Below, in pieces: positions 7,700 through 15,915 of a stretch of DNA of 44,078 bases. The position numbers were made by a program, and so were the translations under genes. The first letter of the stretch is position 1; every line of letters begins with the position of its first letter. The notes below the pieces were generated by a model. The model worked only from the letters and a program-made list of their open reading frames with translations. It did no database searches and was not told where the DNA came from. Source of the DNA: Rhizobium sp. ASV8 (lineage in GTDB: Bacteria; Pseudomonadota; Alphaproteobacteria; Rhizobiales; Rhizobiaceae); the NCBI RefSeq assembly GCF_016429255.1, contig NZ_JAELUG010000051.1:1-44078 (forward strand). Direction: 5' to 3'.

Positions 7700-7766
7700 C
7701 CGTCAGTTGCGCCGACGGGGAGCGATAGGCTGCAGCTATCCGAAACAATTCGTGGAGAATACGACC

Positions 7767-8303
7767 ATTCGCAGACCCTTTAAAACCGATGCGCCCGTAA
7801 AGGACGGGCCACGTTCCAACAGGGAAATCCGCATTCCCAAAGTTCAGCTCATTGCGGCTGACGGCGCGAATATGGGCATCGTCGCGACGGACCAGGCATT
7901 GAGAATGGCAGAGGAGGCCGGTCTCGATCTGGTAGAGATTTCCCCTAATGCTGAACCGCCTGTGTGCAAGATCCTCGACCTGGGCAAGCTGAAATATGCC
8001 AACCAGAAGAAGGCAGCCGAGGCGCGCAAGAAGCAGAAGATCGTCGAAGTCAAAGAAATCAAGATGCGCCCGAACATCGACACCCATGACTATGAGGTGA
8101 AGATGAAGGCGATCGGCCGTTTCTTCGAAGAAGGCGACAAGGTGAAGGTGACCTTGAAGTTCCGTGGCCGCGAAATGGCTCACCAGGAACTCGGCATGAA
8201 ACTTCTTCAGCAGGTCAAGGAAGACACGCTCGAGATCGCCAAGGTGGAAGCCGAGCCCAAGCTCGAAGGCCGCCAGATGATGATGGTGCTTGCGCCGAAG
8301 TGA
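7767..8303 (+). CDS. infC: Translation initiation factor IF-3, probable ATT start
   Basis: IF-3 binds the 30S subunit, keeps it free of 50S and checks the initiator tRNA and start codon. The 178-residue protein has the N-domain (about 1-80, including VQLIAADGANMGIVATDQAL and LVEISPNAEPPVCKILD), the basic linker KKAAEARKKQK, and the C-domain (KEIKMRPNIDTHDYEVK, LKFRGREMAHQELG, ending MMMVLAPK). No ATG or GTG fits the known N-terminus RRPFK. ATT at 7767 does, with GGAG nine bases upstream. An ATT start is the classic IF-3 autoregulation device known from E. coli infC. It heads the infC-rpmI-rplT-pheST region. Confidence 0.93.
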   Translation: MRRPFKTDAPVKDGPRSNREIRIPKVQLIAADGANMGIVATDQALRMAEEAGLDLVEISPNAEPPVCKILDLGKLKYANQKKAAEARKKQKIVEVKEIKMRPNIDTHDYEVKMKAIGRFFEEGDKVKVTLKFRGREMAHQELGMKLLQQVKEDTLEIAKVEAEPKLEGRQMMMVLAPK

Positions 8304-8331
8304 GGCGCAGGTCGAGGTAAGAGAGGTCGGA

Positions 8332-8359
8332 GCCGTCCCATGGGCGGCTTTTTCCTTTT
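8332..8359 (+). terminator. Rho-independent terminator after infC
   Basis: GCCG-T-CCC pairs with GGG-CGGC between 8332 and 8348 (one bulged T), followed by TTTTT-CC-TTTT. It lies 28 bases after the infC stop. It suggests that much infC transcription ends here and that rpmI has its own promoter in the rest of the 319-base gap (8304-8622). Confidence 0.7.
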
Positions 8360-8549
8360 GTCCGCAGGGTAAATCTGTCATCGATCTGCAAAGAATCGCA
8401 CATTCGGCCCGTTGCACTTGCGGACAACTGCGGTTATAAGCGCGCGTCCGAACTGACCGGCAGGGCATGCCGTGGCAGTTCAGAATGCTGGCGGAGCGGT
8501 TCGTCACCGTTTCAGCCGTTCAACAACAAACGCTCCGGCACCTTGTCGC

Positions 8550-8585
8550 AGCCCGGCCTGTCCGGACCTGTGGGAAGGGCTTTTT
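8550..8585 (+). promoter_or_regulatory. Hairpin with T run in the rpmI leader, possible attenuator
   Basis: AGCCC at 8550-8554 pairs with GGGCT at 8577-8581, and a run of T follows directly to 8585. The interior contains a TCCGGA palindrome. It sits 24 bases before the rpmI ribosome site AAGGAG (8610-8615). L20 is known to control the rpmI-rplT operon through its leader in other bacteria, but the leader structures differ, so a regulatory role here is inference. The rest of 8360-8549 shows nothing I can name. Confidence 0.35.
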
Positions 8586-8622
8586 AGAAAAGCACGCCAG
8601 GACGCATCGAAGGAGTAGCAAA

Positions 8623-8826
8623 ATGCCCAAGATGAAGACGAAGTCCTCTGCCAAGAAGCGGTTCAAGATCACCGCGACCGGCAAGGTCAAGGCCGCAGCT
8701 GCTGGCAAGCGCCACGGCATGATCAAGCGTACCAACAAGTTCATTCGCGATGCCCGCGGCACCATGGTTCTCGCAGAACCGGATGGCCGTAAGGTAATCA
8801 AGAACTACTTGCCGAACGGTCTCTAA
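8623..8826 (+). CDS. rpmI: 50S ribosomal protein L35
   Basis: This 67-residue basic protein is the bL35 component of the large ribosomal subunit. It begins PKMKTKSSAKKRFKITATGK and carries the conserved RHGMIKRTNKFIRDARG core and KNYLPNGL end. The start is set by AAGGAG at 8610-8615. It is followed 37 bases later by rplT on the same strand, the universal bacterial order. The long infC-rpmI gap with a terminator suggests separate transcription from infC. Confidence 0.98.
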   Translation: MPKMKTKSSAKKRFKITATGKVKAAAAGKRHGMIKRTNKFIRDARGTMVLAEPDGRKVIKNYLPNGL

Positions 8827-8863
8827 GACTATTCGTAACGCTATAGACTAAGGAGATCATGAA

Positions 8864-9268
8864 ATGGCACGCGTAAAAAGAGGCGTTACCGCCCACGCCA
8901 AGCACAAGAAGGTTCTGAAGGCAGCCAAGGGCTTCTACGGCCGCCGCAAGAACACCATCCGCACAGCCAAGGCCGCTGTCGATCGTTCCAAGCAGTACGC
9001 TTATCGCGACCGCAAGGTTAACAAGCGCAATTTCCGCGCCCTCTGGATCCAGCGTATCAACGCTGCTGTCCGTGAACACGGCCTGACCTACGGCCGCTTC
9101 ATCGACGGTCTGACCAAGGCTGGCATCGAAGTTGACCGTAAGGTTCTGTCCGACATGGCGATCCATGAGTCGGAAGCTTTTGGTGCGCTCGTTGCTGCTT
9201 CCAAGAAGGCGCTTGAGTACCTCAAGGAAGCCGGCACGAAGAACGAGTTCGAAGCAGCCGTTAACTAA
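8864..9268 (+). CDS. rplT: 50S ribosomal protein L20
   Basis: This 134-residue protein is bL20, needed early in 50S assembly and an operon autoregulator in several bacteria. It begins ARVKRGVTAHAKHKK and carries the conserved GFYGRRKNTIRTAK and RKVNKRNFRALWIQRINAA blocks. An AAGGAG site at 8849-8854 sets ATG 8864. It is slightly longer than the E. coli protein because of a C-terminal extension (YLKEAGTKNEFEAAVN), usual in alphaproteobacteria. A strong terminator follows at 9303-9334, separating it from pheS. Confidence 0.98.
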   Translation: MARVKRGVTAHAKHKKVLKAAKGFYGRRKNTIRTAKAAVDRSKQYAYRDRKVNKRNFRALWIQRINAAVREHGLTYGRFIDGLTKAGIEVDRKVLSDMAIHESEAFGALVAASKKALEYLKEAGTKNEFEAAVN

Positions 9269-9302
9269 CGCTGCCTCGCACGTCTTTCGTAAATTCATTA
9301 TG

Positions 9303-9334
9303 AAACCCGCGCTGGCGAAACCGGCGCGGGTTTT
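9303..9334 (+). terminator. Rho-independent terminator after rplT
   Basis: AAACCCGCGC (9303-9312) pairs with GCGCGGGTTT (9324-9333), followed by further T-rich sequence. It closes the rpmI-rplT unit 35 bases after the rplT stop. Confidence 0.9.
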
Positions 9335-9596
9335 GTGTTTTGCAGCATATGCTTTTCCATCGTGTCAGGCCGTCTTGTCGGGCGAAGCTCGAAAAACGGG
9401 TCGCACATCGGGCGACAAGTGCCAGGGACCGCATTCTCGGCGTGTTTTTGTCATTTGCCCGGTTGATTGGCCGCTTGCACATGGATAGTGATCTGCAGCG
9501 CCTCATCGTTGCCACAAGCTCTCTGATGCGGGCGTTCATCCATTATTCCGCGGAATGAGCGGCGTTCCAAGCCCGCCGCCCGCAAGGCAGGATCAG
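9335..9596 (+). other. Gap between the rplT terminator and pheS; no gene recognised
   Basis: The rplT-pheS interval is 328 bases in all. After the terminator I see no convincing coding region, tRNA or classical Phe-rich leader peptide. A promoter for pheST must lie here, but I cannot place a confident -35/-10 pair. Confidence 0.5.
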
Positions 9597-10679
9597 ATGA
9601 CGGAACTCGTAACACTCGAAACCCAACTTATGGCCGAGGTGGCCGCGGCGACCGACGAGCAATCGATCGAAGCCGTCAGGGTCTCCGCGCTCGGCAAGAA
9701 GGGCTCGGTCTCGGAACTGTTGAAGACGCTGGGCTCGATGTCGCCGGAAGAGCGGCAGACACGCGGCGCGGCGATCAACGCCCTCAAGAATTCCGTCACC
9801 GATGCGATCAATGCTCGCAAAGGCGAGCTGCGCGACGCCGCGATCGATGCGAAGCTGAAAGCCGAGACCGTCGATGTCAGCCTGCCGGTGCGTTCGTCGC
9901 CTGCCGAACGCGGGCGCATCCATCCGATCAGCCAGATCGTCGATGAAATCACCGCCATTTTCGGAGACATGGGCTTTTCGATCGCCGAAGGCCCCGATGT
10001 CGAGACCGACTACTATAACTTCACGGCTTTGAATTTCCCGGAAGGGCACCCGGCCCGCGAGATGCACGACACCTTCTTCTTCCAGCCGGACGAAAAGGGT
10101 GAGCGCAAGGTGCTGCGCACGCACACTTCGCCGGTGCAGGTGCGCACCATGGAAGCGCAGAAGCCGCCGATCCGTATCATCATCCCCGGCAAGACCTATC
10201 GCCAGGATAGCGACGCCACCCATTCGCCGATGTTCCATCAGGTCGAAGGCCTCGTCATCGACAAGACGGCCAATGTCGGCAACATCCGCTGGGTGCTGGA
10301 GGAATTCTGCAAGACCTTCTTCGAGGTCGACAACGTGACGATGCGCTTCCGCCCGTCCTTCTTCCCGTTCACGGAACCGTCCTTCGAGGTCGATATCCAG
10401 TGCGACCGCTCTGGCCCGATCGTCAAGTTCGGCGAAGGCACGGATTGGATGGAAATTCTCGGCTGCGGCATGGTGCATCCGAACGTGCTGCGCCACGGCG
10501 GTCTCGATCCCGATGAGTACCAGGGCTTTGCCTGGGGCATGGGCCTCGACCGCATCGCCATGCTGAAATACGGCATGCCTGACCTGCGCGACTTCTTCAA
10601 CGCCGATGTCCGCTGGATGAACCACTATGGCTTCCGCCCGCTCGATATGCCGACGCTGTTCGGCGGTCTGAGCGCGTAA
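9597..10679 (+). CDS. pheS: Phenylalanine-tRNA ligase alpha subunit
   Basis: This 360-residue protein is the catalytic subunit of the alpha2-beta2 phenylalanyl-tRNA synthetase, which charges tRNA-Phe. The N-terminal coiled coil (about 1-85, with VSALGKKGSVSELLKTLG) is followed by the class II core: HPISQIVDEI, the DVETDYYNFTALNFPEGHPAR block, motif 2 around LRTHTSPVQVRTM, FRPSFFPFTEPSFEV, and motif 3 GMGLDRIAMLKYG. ATG 9597 is chosen because AAGGCAGGA lies just upstream and the N-terminus then fits rhizobial PheS; an ATG at 9555 lacks a site. pheT begins 16 bases after the stop, so the two are an operon. Confidence 0.97.
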   Translation: MTELVTLETQLMAEVAAATDEQSIEAVRVSALGKKGSVSELLKTLGSMSPEERQTRGAAINALKNSVTDAINARKGELRDAAIDAKLKAETVDVSLPVRSSPAERGRIHPISQIVDEITAIFGDMGFSIAEGPDVETDYYNFTALNFPEGHPAREMHDTFFFQPDEKGERKVLRTHTSPVQVRTMEAQKPPIRIIIPGKTYRQDSDATHSPMFHQVEGLVIDKTANVGNIRWVLEEFCKTFFEVDNVTMRFRPSFFPFTEPSFEVDIQCDRSGPIVKFGEGTDWMEILGCGMVHPNVLRHGGLDPDEYQGFAWGMGLDRIAMLKYGMPDLRDFFNADVRWMNHYGFRPLDMPTLFGGLSA

Positions 10680-10695
10680 GGAAGGGATAAAGCAC

Positions 10696-13119
10696 ATGAA
10701 ATTCACACTCTCCTGGCTGAAAGAGCATCTGGAAACCGACGCCACGCTCGACGAGATCTGCGCCCGCCTGACGATGATCGGGTTGGAAGTGGAAGAGGTC
10801 GACGACAAGGCCGCGTTCAAGCCCTTCGTCATCGCCAAGGTTCTCTCGGCAGAAAAGCACCCGCAGGCCGATCGCCTCAAGGTGCTGATGGTCGATACCG
10901 GCAGCGGCGCGCCTGTTCAGGTTGTCTGCGGCGCTCCGAATGCGCGCGCCGGCCTCGTCGGCGCCTTCGCGGCGCCCGGCACTTATGTTCCCGGCATCGA
11001 CGTGACGCTTGCCATCGGCAACATCCGCGGCGTCGAGAGCCGCGGCATGATGTGCTCGGAAAAGGAGCTGGAAATCTCCGACAGCCATGACGGCATCATC
11101 GACTTGCCCGAAGATGCGCCCGTCGGCACGAGCTTTGCCGCCTATGCCGGCCTCGACGATCCGATGATCGAGATCAACCTGACGCCGAACCGCCCGGACT
11201 GCACCGGCGTCTACGGCATCGCCCGCGATCTCGCCGCATCCGGCCTCGGCACGCTGAAGCCGCGCGGCACGCCGTCCTTCGCCATCGAAGGCGAAACGAC
11301 GACCGAGCTCAAGATCGATCTGGATGACACGCGCCTTTGCCCCGGCTTTGCGCTTCGTCTCGTACGCGGCGTCAAGAACGGCCCGAGCCCGAAGTGGATG
11401 CAACAGCGTTTGCTTGCCATCGGCCTGCGCCCGATCAGCGCGCTCGTTGATATCACCAACTACATGACCTTCGACCAGGGTCGGCCGATGCACGTCTTCG
11501 ACGCCGCCAAGGTCAAGGGCAATCTTATCGTGCGCCGCGCCAAGGACGGCGAAACCGTGCTGGCGCTGGACGAGCGCGAATATAAGCTCAACCCGAGCAA
11601 TGTCGTCATCTCCGATGATAACGGCGTCGAGTCGATCGGCGGCATCATGGGCGGCGAACACTCGGGCTGCGACGAGAACACCACGGATGTGCTGATCGAG
11701 TCCGCACTCTGGGATCCGATGAACATCGCCAAGACCGGCCGTAGCCTGGGCATTATCACCGATGCGCGCTACCGTTTCGAGCGTGGCGCCGATCCGGAGT
11801 ACATGGTTCCCGGCCTTGAGCGCACCACGGAACTTGTGCTCGCCTGCTGCGGCGGCACCGCTGCCAAGGCGCGCGTCGAAGGCTACAAGGGCTATGATGC
11901 CAAGGTCGTCGATTTCCCGCTTTCGGAAGTCAAGCGCCTGACCGGCCTCGAAGTCTCCTCTGACGAGAGCAAGTCCATTCTGGCGAAGCTTGGTTTCTCG
12001 GTCTCCGGTTCGGACGAGCGTATCTCGGTCGCTGTTCCCTCTTGGCGCCCGGATGTCGACGGCAAGGCCGATCTCGTCGAAGAAATCATGCGCATCCACG
12101 GAGTCGACAACATCAAGCCGCAGCCGCTTGAGAGTCACAATGCTGTCAATGGCAAGATCCTGACGACGCTGCAGATCCGCACCCGCACGGCCAAGCGCGC
12201 GCTCGCATCGCGCGGCATGCTGGAAGCCGTCACCTGGTCGTTCATTTCGGAAGATCAGGCCAAGCTCTTCGGCGGTGGCTCCAACGCGCTGAAGCTTGCC
12301 AACCCGATCGCATCAGATATGTCCGACATGCGCCCGTCGCTGTTGCCGGGCCTGCTTTCGGCTGCGCAGCGCAACGCCGATAAGGGCTATGGCGACGTCG
12401 CGATCTTCGAAGTCTCCGGCACATATGAGAGCGACACGCCCGAGGGCCAGCGTCGCGTGGCAGGCGGCATCCGCCGCGGCACGGCAACGCTCTCCGGCGC
12501 TGGCCGCATGTGGTCGAACGCCGCCAAGGGCGGCGGCAAGCCGGTTGATGTCTTCGATGCCAAGGCCGATGCTCTCGCCGTGATCGAAGCCTGCGGTCTG
12601 CCGATGGGCAATATCCAGATCGAGCAGGGTGGCCCGGCCTGGTATCATCCCGGCCGTTCCGGCACCATCAAGATGGGTCCGAAGGTCGTGCTCGGCTATT
12701 TTGGCGAATTCCATCCGAAGACGCTGGAAGCGCTCGACGTGTCGGGCGCTCTCGCCGGCTTTGAAGTCTATATCGATGCCATGCCCGAGCCGAAGAAGAA
12801 GGCGACCCGTACCAAGCCGGCGCTGGAGCTTTCTCCGTTCCAAGCCGTCAAGCGGGACTTCGCCTTCGTGGTCGACAAGTCGGTGGAAGCCGGCGCCATC
12901 GTCCGCGCTGCCGTCGGCGCCGACCGCAAGCTGGTAACCGGCGTCAACGTCTTCGATATCTTCGAAGGCGCATCGCTCGGCGAAGGCAAGAAGTCCATCG
13001 CCATCGAGGTACAGATCCAGCCCGCAGAGCGGACGCTCACAGATGAGGACTTCGAAGCACTGACCCAGAAGATCGTGGCGAACGTCACGAAGTCGACGGG
13101 TGGCGTGCTTCGGGGTTAA
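10696..13119 (+). CDS. pheT: Phenylalanine-tRNA ligase beta subunit
   Basis: This 807-residue partner of PheS has the complete bacterial architecture. It starts with an inserted tRNA-binding EMAP-like OB domain (about 39-148, VIAKVLSAEKHPQADRLKVL), then B3/B4 editing domains (about 200-390, including LVDITNYMTFDQGRPMHVFD and GGIMGGEHSG), the B5 domain (about 400-470), the catalytic-like core (about 480-690), and a C-terminal FDX-ACB anticodon-binding domain (about 715-806, LSPFQAVKRDFAFVVDK). The B3/B4 part hydrolyses Tyr mischarged to tRNA-Phe in this family. An AAGGAAGGG sequence precedes ATG 10696. A perfect 7-bp stem GGAGGGG/CCCCTCC at 13141-13160 follows and may aid termination. Confidence 0.97.
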   Translation: MKFTLSWLKEHLETDATLDEICARLTMIGLEVEEVDDKAAFKPFVIAKVLSAEKHPQADRLKVLMVDTGSGAPVQVVCGAPNARAGLVGAFAAPGTYVPGIDVTLAIGNIRGVESRGMMCSEKELEISDSHDGIIDLPEDAPVGTSFAAYAGLDDPMIEINLTPNRPDCTGVYGIARDLAASGLGTLKPRGTPSFAIEGETTTELKIDLDDTRLCPGFALRLVRGVKNGPSPKWMQQRLLAIGLRPISALVDITNYMTFDQGRPMHVFDAAKVKGNLIVRRAKDGETVLALDEREYKLNPSNVVISDDNGVESIGGIMGGEHSGCDENTTDVLIESALWDPMNIAKTGRSLGIITDARYRFERGADPEYMVPGLERTTELVLACCGGTAAKARVEGYKGYDAKVVDFPLSEVKRLTGLEVSSDESKSILAKLGFSVSGSDERISVAVPSWRPDVDGKADLVEEIMRIHGVDNIKPQPLESHNAVNGKILTTLQIRTRTAKRALASRGMLEAVTWSFISEDQAKLFGGGSNALKLANPIASDMSDMRPSLLPGLLSAAQRNADKGYGDVAIFEVSGTYESDTPEGQRRVAGGIRRGTATLSGAGRMWSNAAKGGGKPVDVFDAKADALAVIEACGLPMGNIQIEQGGPAWYHPGRSGTIKMGPKVVLGYFGEFHPKTLEALDVSGALAGFEVYIDAMPEPKKKATRTKPALELSPFQAVKRDFAFVVDKSVEAGAIVRAAVGADRKLVTGVNVFDIFEGASLGEGKKSIAIEVQIQPAERTLTDEDFEALTQKIVANVTKSTGGVLRG

Positions 13120-13153
13120 TCTGCCGGCTTTTGAGTTTGCGGAGGGGAGTCAA

Positions 13154-13331
13154 CCCCTCCGTTGCTGTCGCGACATCTCCCCCCACATGGGGGAGGTTGA
13201 TAACTCGCGGAGCGCGCCTGCCTCAGGGAAGTATCGGGTCCGTGGAAACCGCAGCGTGTCGTTTTACGGATAAGAAGCTGCTCGCAATGATCTCCCCCAT
13301 GTGGGGCAGATGTCCCAAAGTGGCAGAGGGG
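13154..13331. repeat. MITE-like intergenic element with about 40-base terminal inverted repeats
   Basis: Bases 13154-13195 and the complement of 13292-13331 are near copies of each other: both contain CCCCTC, then GACATCT, then CCCACATGGGGGAG. They enclose about 95 bases without a coding region. Each arm also contains its own small palindrome around CCCCACATGGGG. This layout is that of the short palindromic mosaic elements dispersed in rhizobial genomes. Copy number cannot be judged from one window. Confidence 0.7.
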
Positions 13332-13366
13332 ATATCAGAGGTGTGGCATATCGAAAGCAATCGGTT

Positions 13367-13726
13367 CTACCGATGCAGATGATAGACCTTGTTGACGATG
13401 CTCCAGCGTCCGTCGATCTTCACCAGTGACAGATAGTCCGAAAACCGCATTCCGGCGAATTCGTCGACGACCTTGACGCTTGCGGCATCGCCTTCGATGT
13501 CGATCAGCTCGATCTCCATCAACGGTATAGTACCGGGGGGTGCGCTGCCTTCTTCGACGATCGCCGCGATGAACTCATCCCGCGTCATCCATTCGACCGC
13601 GCCTTGATAATTGCCGATGATATCGGCGCGCGGGTGGAGTGCCTTGCGCAGCGCCGGCTCATTCGCGAAGGCCATGCCATCGACATAGAGGTGAACAACC
13701 GCACGGATTGCCTGCTCTTCCGACAT
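13367..13726 (-). CDS. NTF2-like protein, putative lumazine-binding family
   Basis: This 119-residue protein matches the small SnoaL/NTF2-like group annotated as putative lumazine-binding (Pfam Lumazine_bd_2). Typical blocks are VVHLYVDGMAFANEPALRKALHP at the start, IIGNYQGAVEWMTRDEFIAAI in the middle, and RFSDYLSLVKIDGRWSIVNKVYHLHR at the end. Such proteins form a cone-shaped pocket; no ligand has been shown for most. I chose ATG 13726 because AGG lies about 10 bases upstream; longer starts at 13738 and 13783 lack a site. It stands alone between the repeat and pbpC. Confidence 0.75.
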   Translation of the reverse strand: MSEEQAIRAVVHLYVDGMAFANEPALRKALHPRADIIGNYQGAVEWMTRDEFIAAIVEEGSAPPGTIPLMEIELIDIEGDAASVKVVDEFAGMRFSDYLSLVKIDGRWSIVNKVYHLHR

Positions 13727-13819
13727 CTCGCCATTCCTCATTTGAGTTGCGCCTAAGATAGCATAGACGATACCGGCTGACAAAAATGCGACGGCGTGAT
13801 CGCAATGATGTGACGGCTC

Positions 13820-15907
13820 TTACTCGACGAAGACGCGCACGCTGGCGGCACGGCCGGCCGCATCGATGACCGTCAGCGTCGAATAGCCGGCGCCATCGGG
13901 CGTCCACTGATTGGTACGGCGACGAGAGAGTTCCGGCAGCGGCTTGCCATTGGCGAGCCACCGAAACGGCGCCCGCCCGCCCTGCAGTTTTAGCGCCAGC
14001 GGCGCGATCTGATCGGCGCCGGTGCCCGCTCCGAGATCGACGCGCGCGCCTTCGGGCGGGTAGACGATCTGCGGCGCCGGCTCGCGGCTCGACGCGGCCA
14101 GCAGGCCTGCGGCGGTAACGGAAAAACGGCGCTGGCTGATGGGTAGCTCGGTTGCGGAGATACGCACGGCACCCATGGGAGGCGGAGGGAAGGGGGTAAT
14201 GGCGACGCCCGATTTCGCGAAGGCTTCGAACAGGATGGGGGCGGCCGAGACATAGCCCGCCAGTCCTGGCACGGCGCCATTGTCCGGCCGGCCGACCCAG
14301 ACGCCGAGCACATGCGCGCCGTCATAGCCGATCGACCATGCATCGCGATTGCCGTAGCTGGTGCCGGTCTTGTAAGCGATACCAAGCTGCTTGCTGCCGC
14401 GTGGCGCGATGATATCGGAGAGAATGTCGGTGATGTTCCAGGCGGCCACGGGCTCCATCAACGGTTCTCTGTCGATCGGTCCGGGCTGATCCTGAACGCC
14501 GTCGCCGATCCGCATCGCCTTGCCGCGATTGGCAAGACCGGCATAGAGCTGCACCAGATCCTTGAGGGTCACGCCGACGCCGCCAAGGCCGATGGCAAGG
14601 CCGGGAGCTTCGTTCGGTGGCAGCTTGAGGTTCACCTCGGCGCGGCGGAAGCGCACCAGCAGCCGGGTGGGACCTACGGCATCGAGCAGGCGCACGGCCG
14701 GCACGTTGAGCGACAGCTGCAGCGCCTGCCGCACGCTGACATCGCCCTGGTAGTTCATATCGAAGTTGCGTGGGCGGTAGCCGTAAAAATCGGCGGGACG
14801 GTCCTCGATGATCGTCTCCTGCGCCACATAGCCCTGTTCGAAGGCGAGCCCATAGATGAAGGGCTTCAGCGTCGAGCCGGGAGAGCGCAAGATGCGGGTC
14901 ATGTCGATCCAGCCCGCGCGGCCGGAATCGAAATAGTTGGCCGAGCCGACTTCGCCGATGATCTCGCCGGTCTTGGCGTCGGCCATGACCATGGCCACCG
15001 ACACCTTCGGCCCAAGCCGTTTCGCAGCCGCATCGGCAACGGCTTCCAGCCCCTGTTGCACACCGCGCCGCAAGGTGGTTCGGCGCTGGATGACGTCGGG
15101 CTGCTTTTTCAGGGCCAGCTCGGCGAGATGTGCCGCATAGGCCGGCAATTGCCGCCTGTCGGCCGGCACAGGTGTCAACGCTGCGCGTTCGGCCTCCCCT
15201 TCGCCGATGATGGTCGCGACGGCGGCGCGTTCGAGGACGCGATGGCGGGCTGCCTGCGCCGCCGAGAGATTGCGGTCCGGCCGGCGCTTTTCCGGCAGCT
15301 GCGGCAGGGCGACGAGAAGGGCGGATTGCGCAACGCTGAGATGGCGAGGCTCCTTGCCGAAATAGGCAAGGCTTGCCGCCCGCACGCCCTCCAAGTTGCC
15401 GCCATAGGGCGCATGCGTCAGATAGATATCGAGGATCTGCTCCTTTGTCAGGCGCCGCTCGATCTGGATGGCACGAACGATTTGCAGAAGCTTGGCCGTC
15501 ATCGAGCGCTGACCGCGGGGCTCGATCAGTCGGGCCACCTGCATGGAGAGCGTCGAGCCGCCCGAGACGATGCGACCATGCGTAACGAGCTGCACGAAGG
15601 CGCGTCCGATCGCCATCGGGTCGATGCCGTGATGATCATAGAAGCGTCGGTCTTCATAGGCGACCAGCATGCGCAGATATTGCGGATCGACATCGGCAAC
15701 CCCGGTCTTTAGCCGCCAGCGCCCCTCAGGCGTGGCGAAGGCGCGCAGAAGATCGCCATTGGCGTCGAGCACCTCGGCAGACACAACGCGGGCAGCGTCC
15801 AGCGGCGGCGGATAGGCGCGGTCCGCGGCCTCCAGGCCGAAGACCAGAGCCACCGCCGTCAAGGCAGTGGCTCCAAAACCGATCGCAATCTTCCATCGTG
15901 CTTTCAT
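13820..15907 (-). CDS. pbpC: Penicillin-binding protein 1C
   Basis: This 695-residue bifunctional peptidoglycan synthase is anchored by one N-terminal span (residues about 6-25). The glycosyltransferase family 51 domain covers about 50-220, with the catalytic glutamate E85 in YEDRRFYDHHGID and the conserved GGSTLSMQVARL block. The transpeptidase domain covers about 300-560, with SxxK at S345 (GSTLKPF), and KTGTSYGNRDAW. A C-terminal beta domain (about 600-695) identifies the PBP1C subgroup. It starts 9 bases after the stop of the alpha-2-macroglobulin gene, so the two form an operon, the same pairing as yfhM-pbpC in E. coli. A coupled role in periplasmic defence and wall repair has been proposed for such pairs. 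Confidence 0.95.
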   Translation of the reverse strand: MKARWKIAIGFGATALTAVALVFGLEAADRAYPPPLDAARVVSAEVLDANGDLLRAFATPEGRWRLKTGVADVDPQYLRMLVAYEDRRFYDHHGIDPMAIGRAFVQLVTHGRIVSGGSTLSMQVARLIEPRGQRSMTAKLLQIVRAIQIERRLTKEQILDIYLTHAPYGGNLEGVRAASLAYFGKEPRHLSVAQSALLVALPQLPEKRRPDRNLSAAQAARHRVLERAAVATIIGEGEAERAALTPVPADRRQLPAYAAHLAELALKKQPDVIQRRTTLRRGVQQGLEAVADAAAKRLGPKVSVAMVMADAKTGEIIGEVGSANYFDSGRAGWIDMTRILRSPGSTLKPFIYGLAFEQGYVAQETIIEDRPADFYGYRPRNFDMNYQGDVSVRQALQLSLNVPAVRLLDAVGPTRLLVRFRRAEVNLKLPPNEAPGLAIGLGGVGVTLKDLVQLYAGLANRGKAMRIGDGVQDQPGPIDREPLMEPVAAWNITDILSDIIAPRGSKQLGIAYKTGTSYGNRDAWSIGYDGAHVLGVWVGRPDNGAVPGLAGYVSAAPILFEAFAKSGVAITPFPPPPMGAVRISATELPISQRRFSVTAAGLLAASSREPAPQIVYPPEGARVDLGAGTGADQIAPLALKLQGGRAPFRWLANGKPLPELSRRRTNQWTPDGAGYSTLTVIDAAGRAASVRVFVE

Positions 15908-15915
15908 GGCTGCAC

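Noticed and set aside
14312..15712. A 466-codon open frame on the plus strand opposite pbpC
   Set aside because: It is the mirror of a well-supported penicillin-binding protein and has no recognisable domain.
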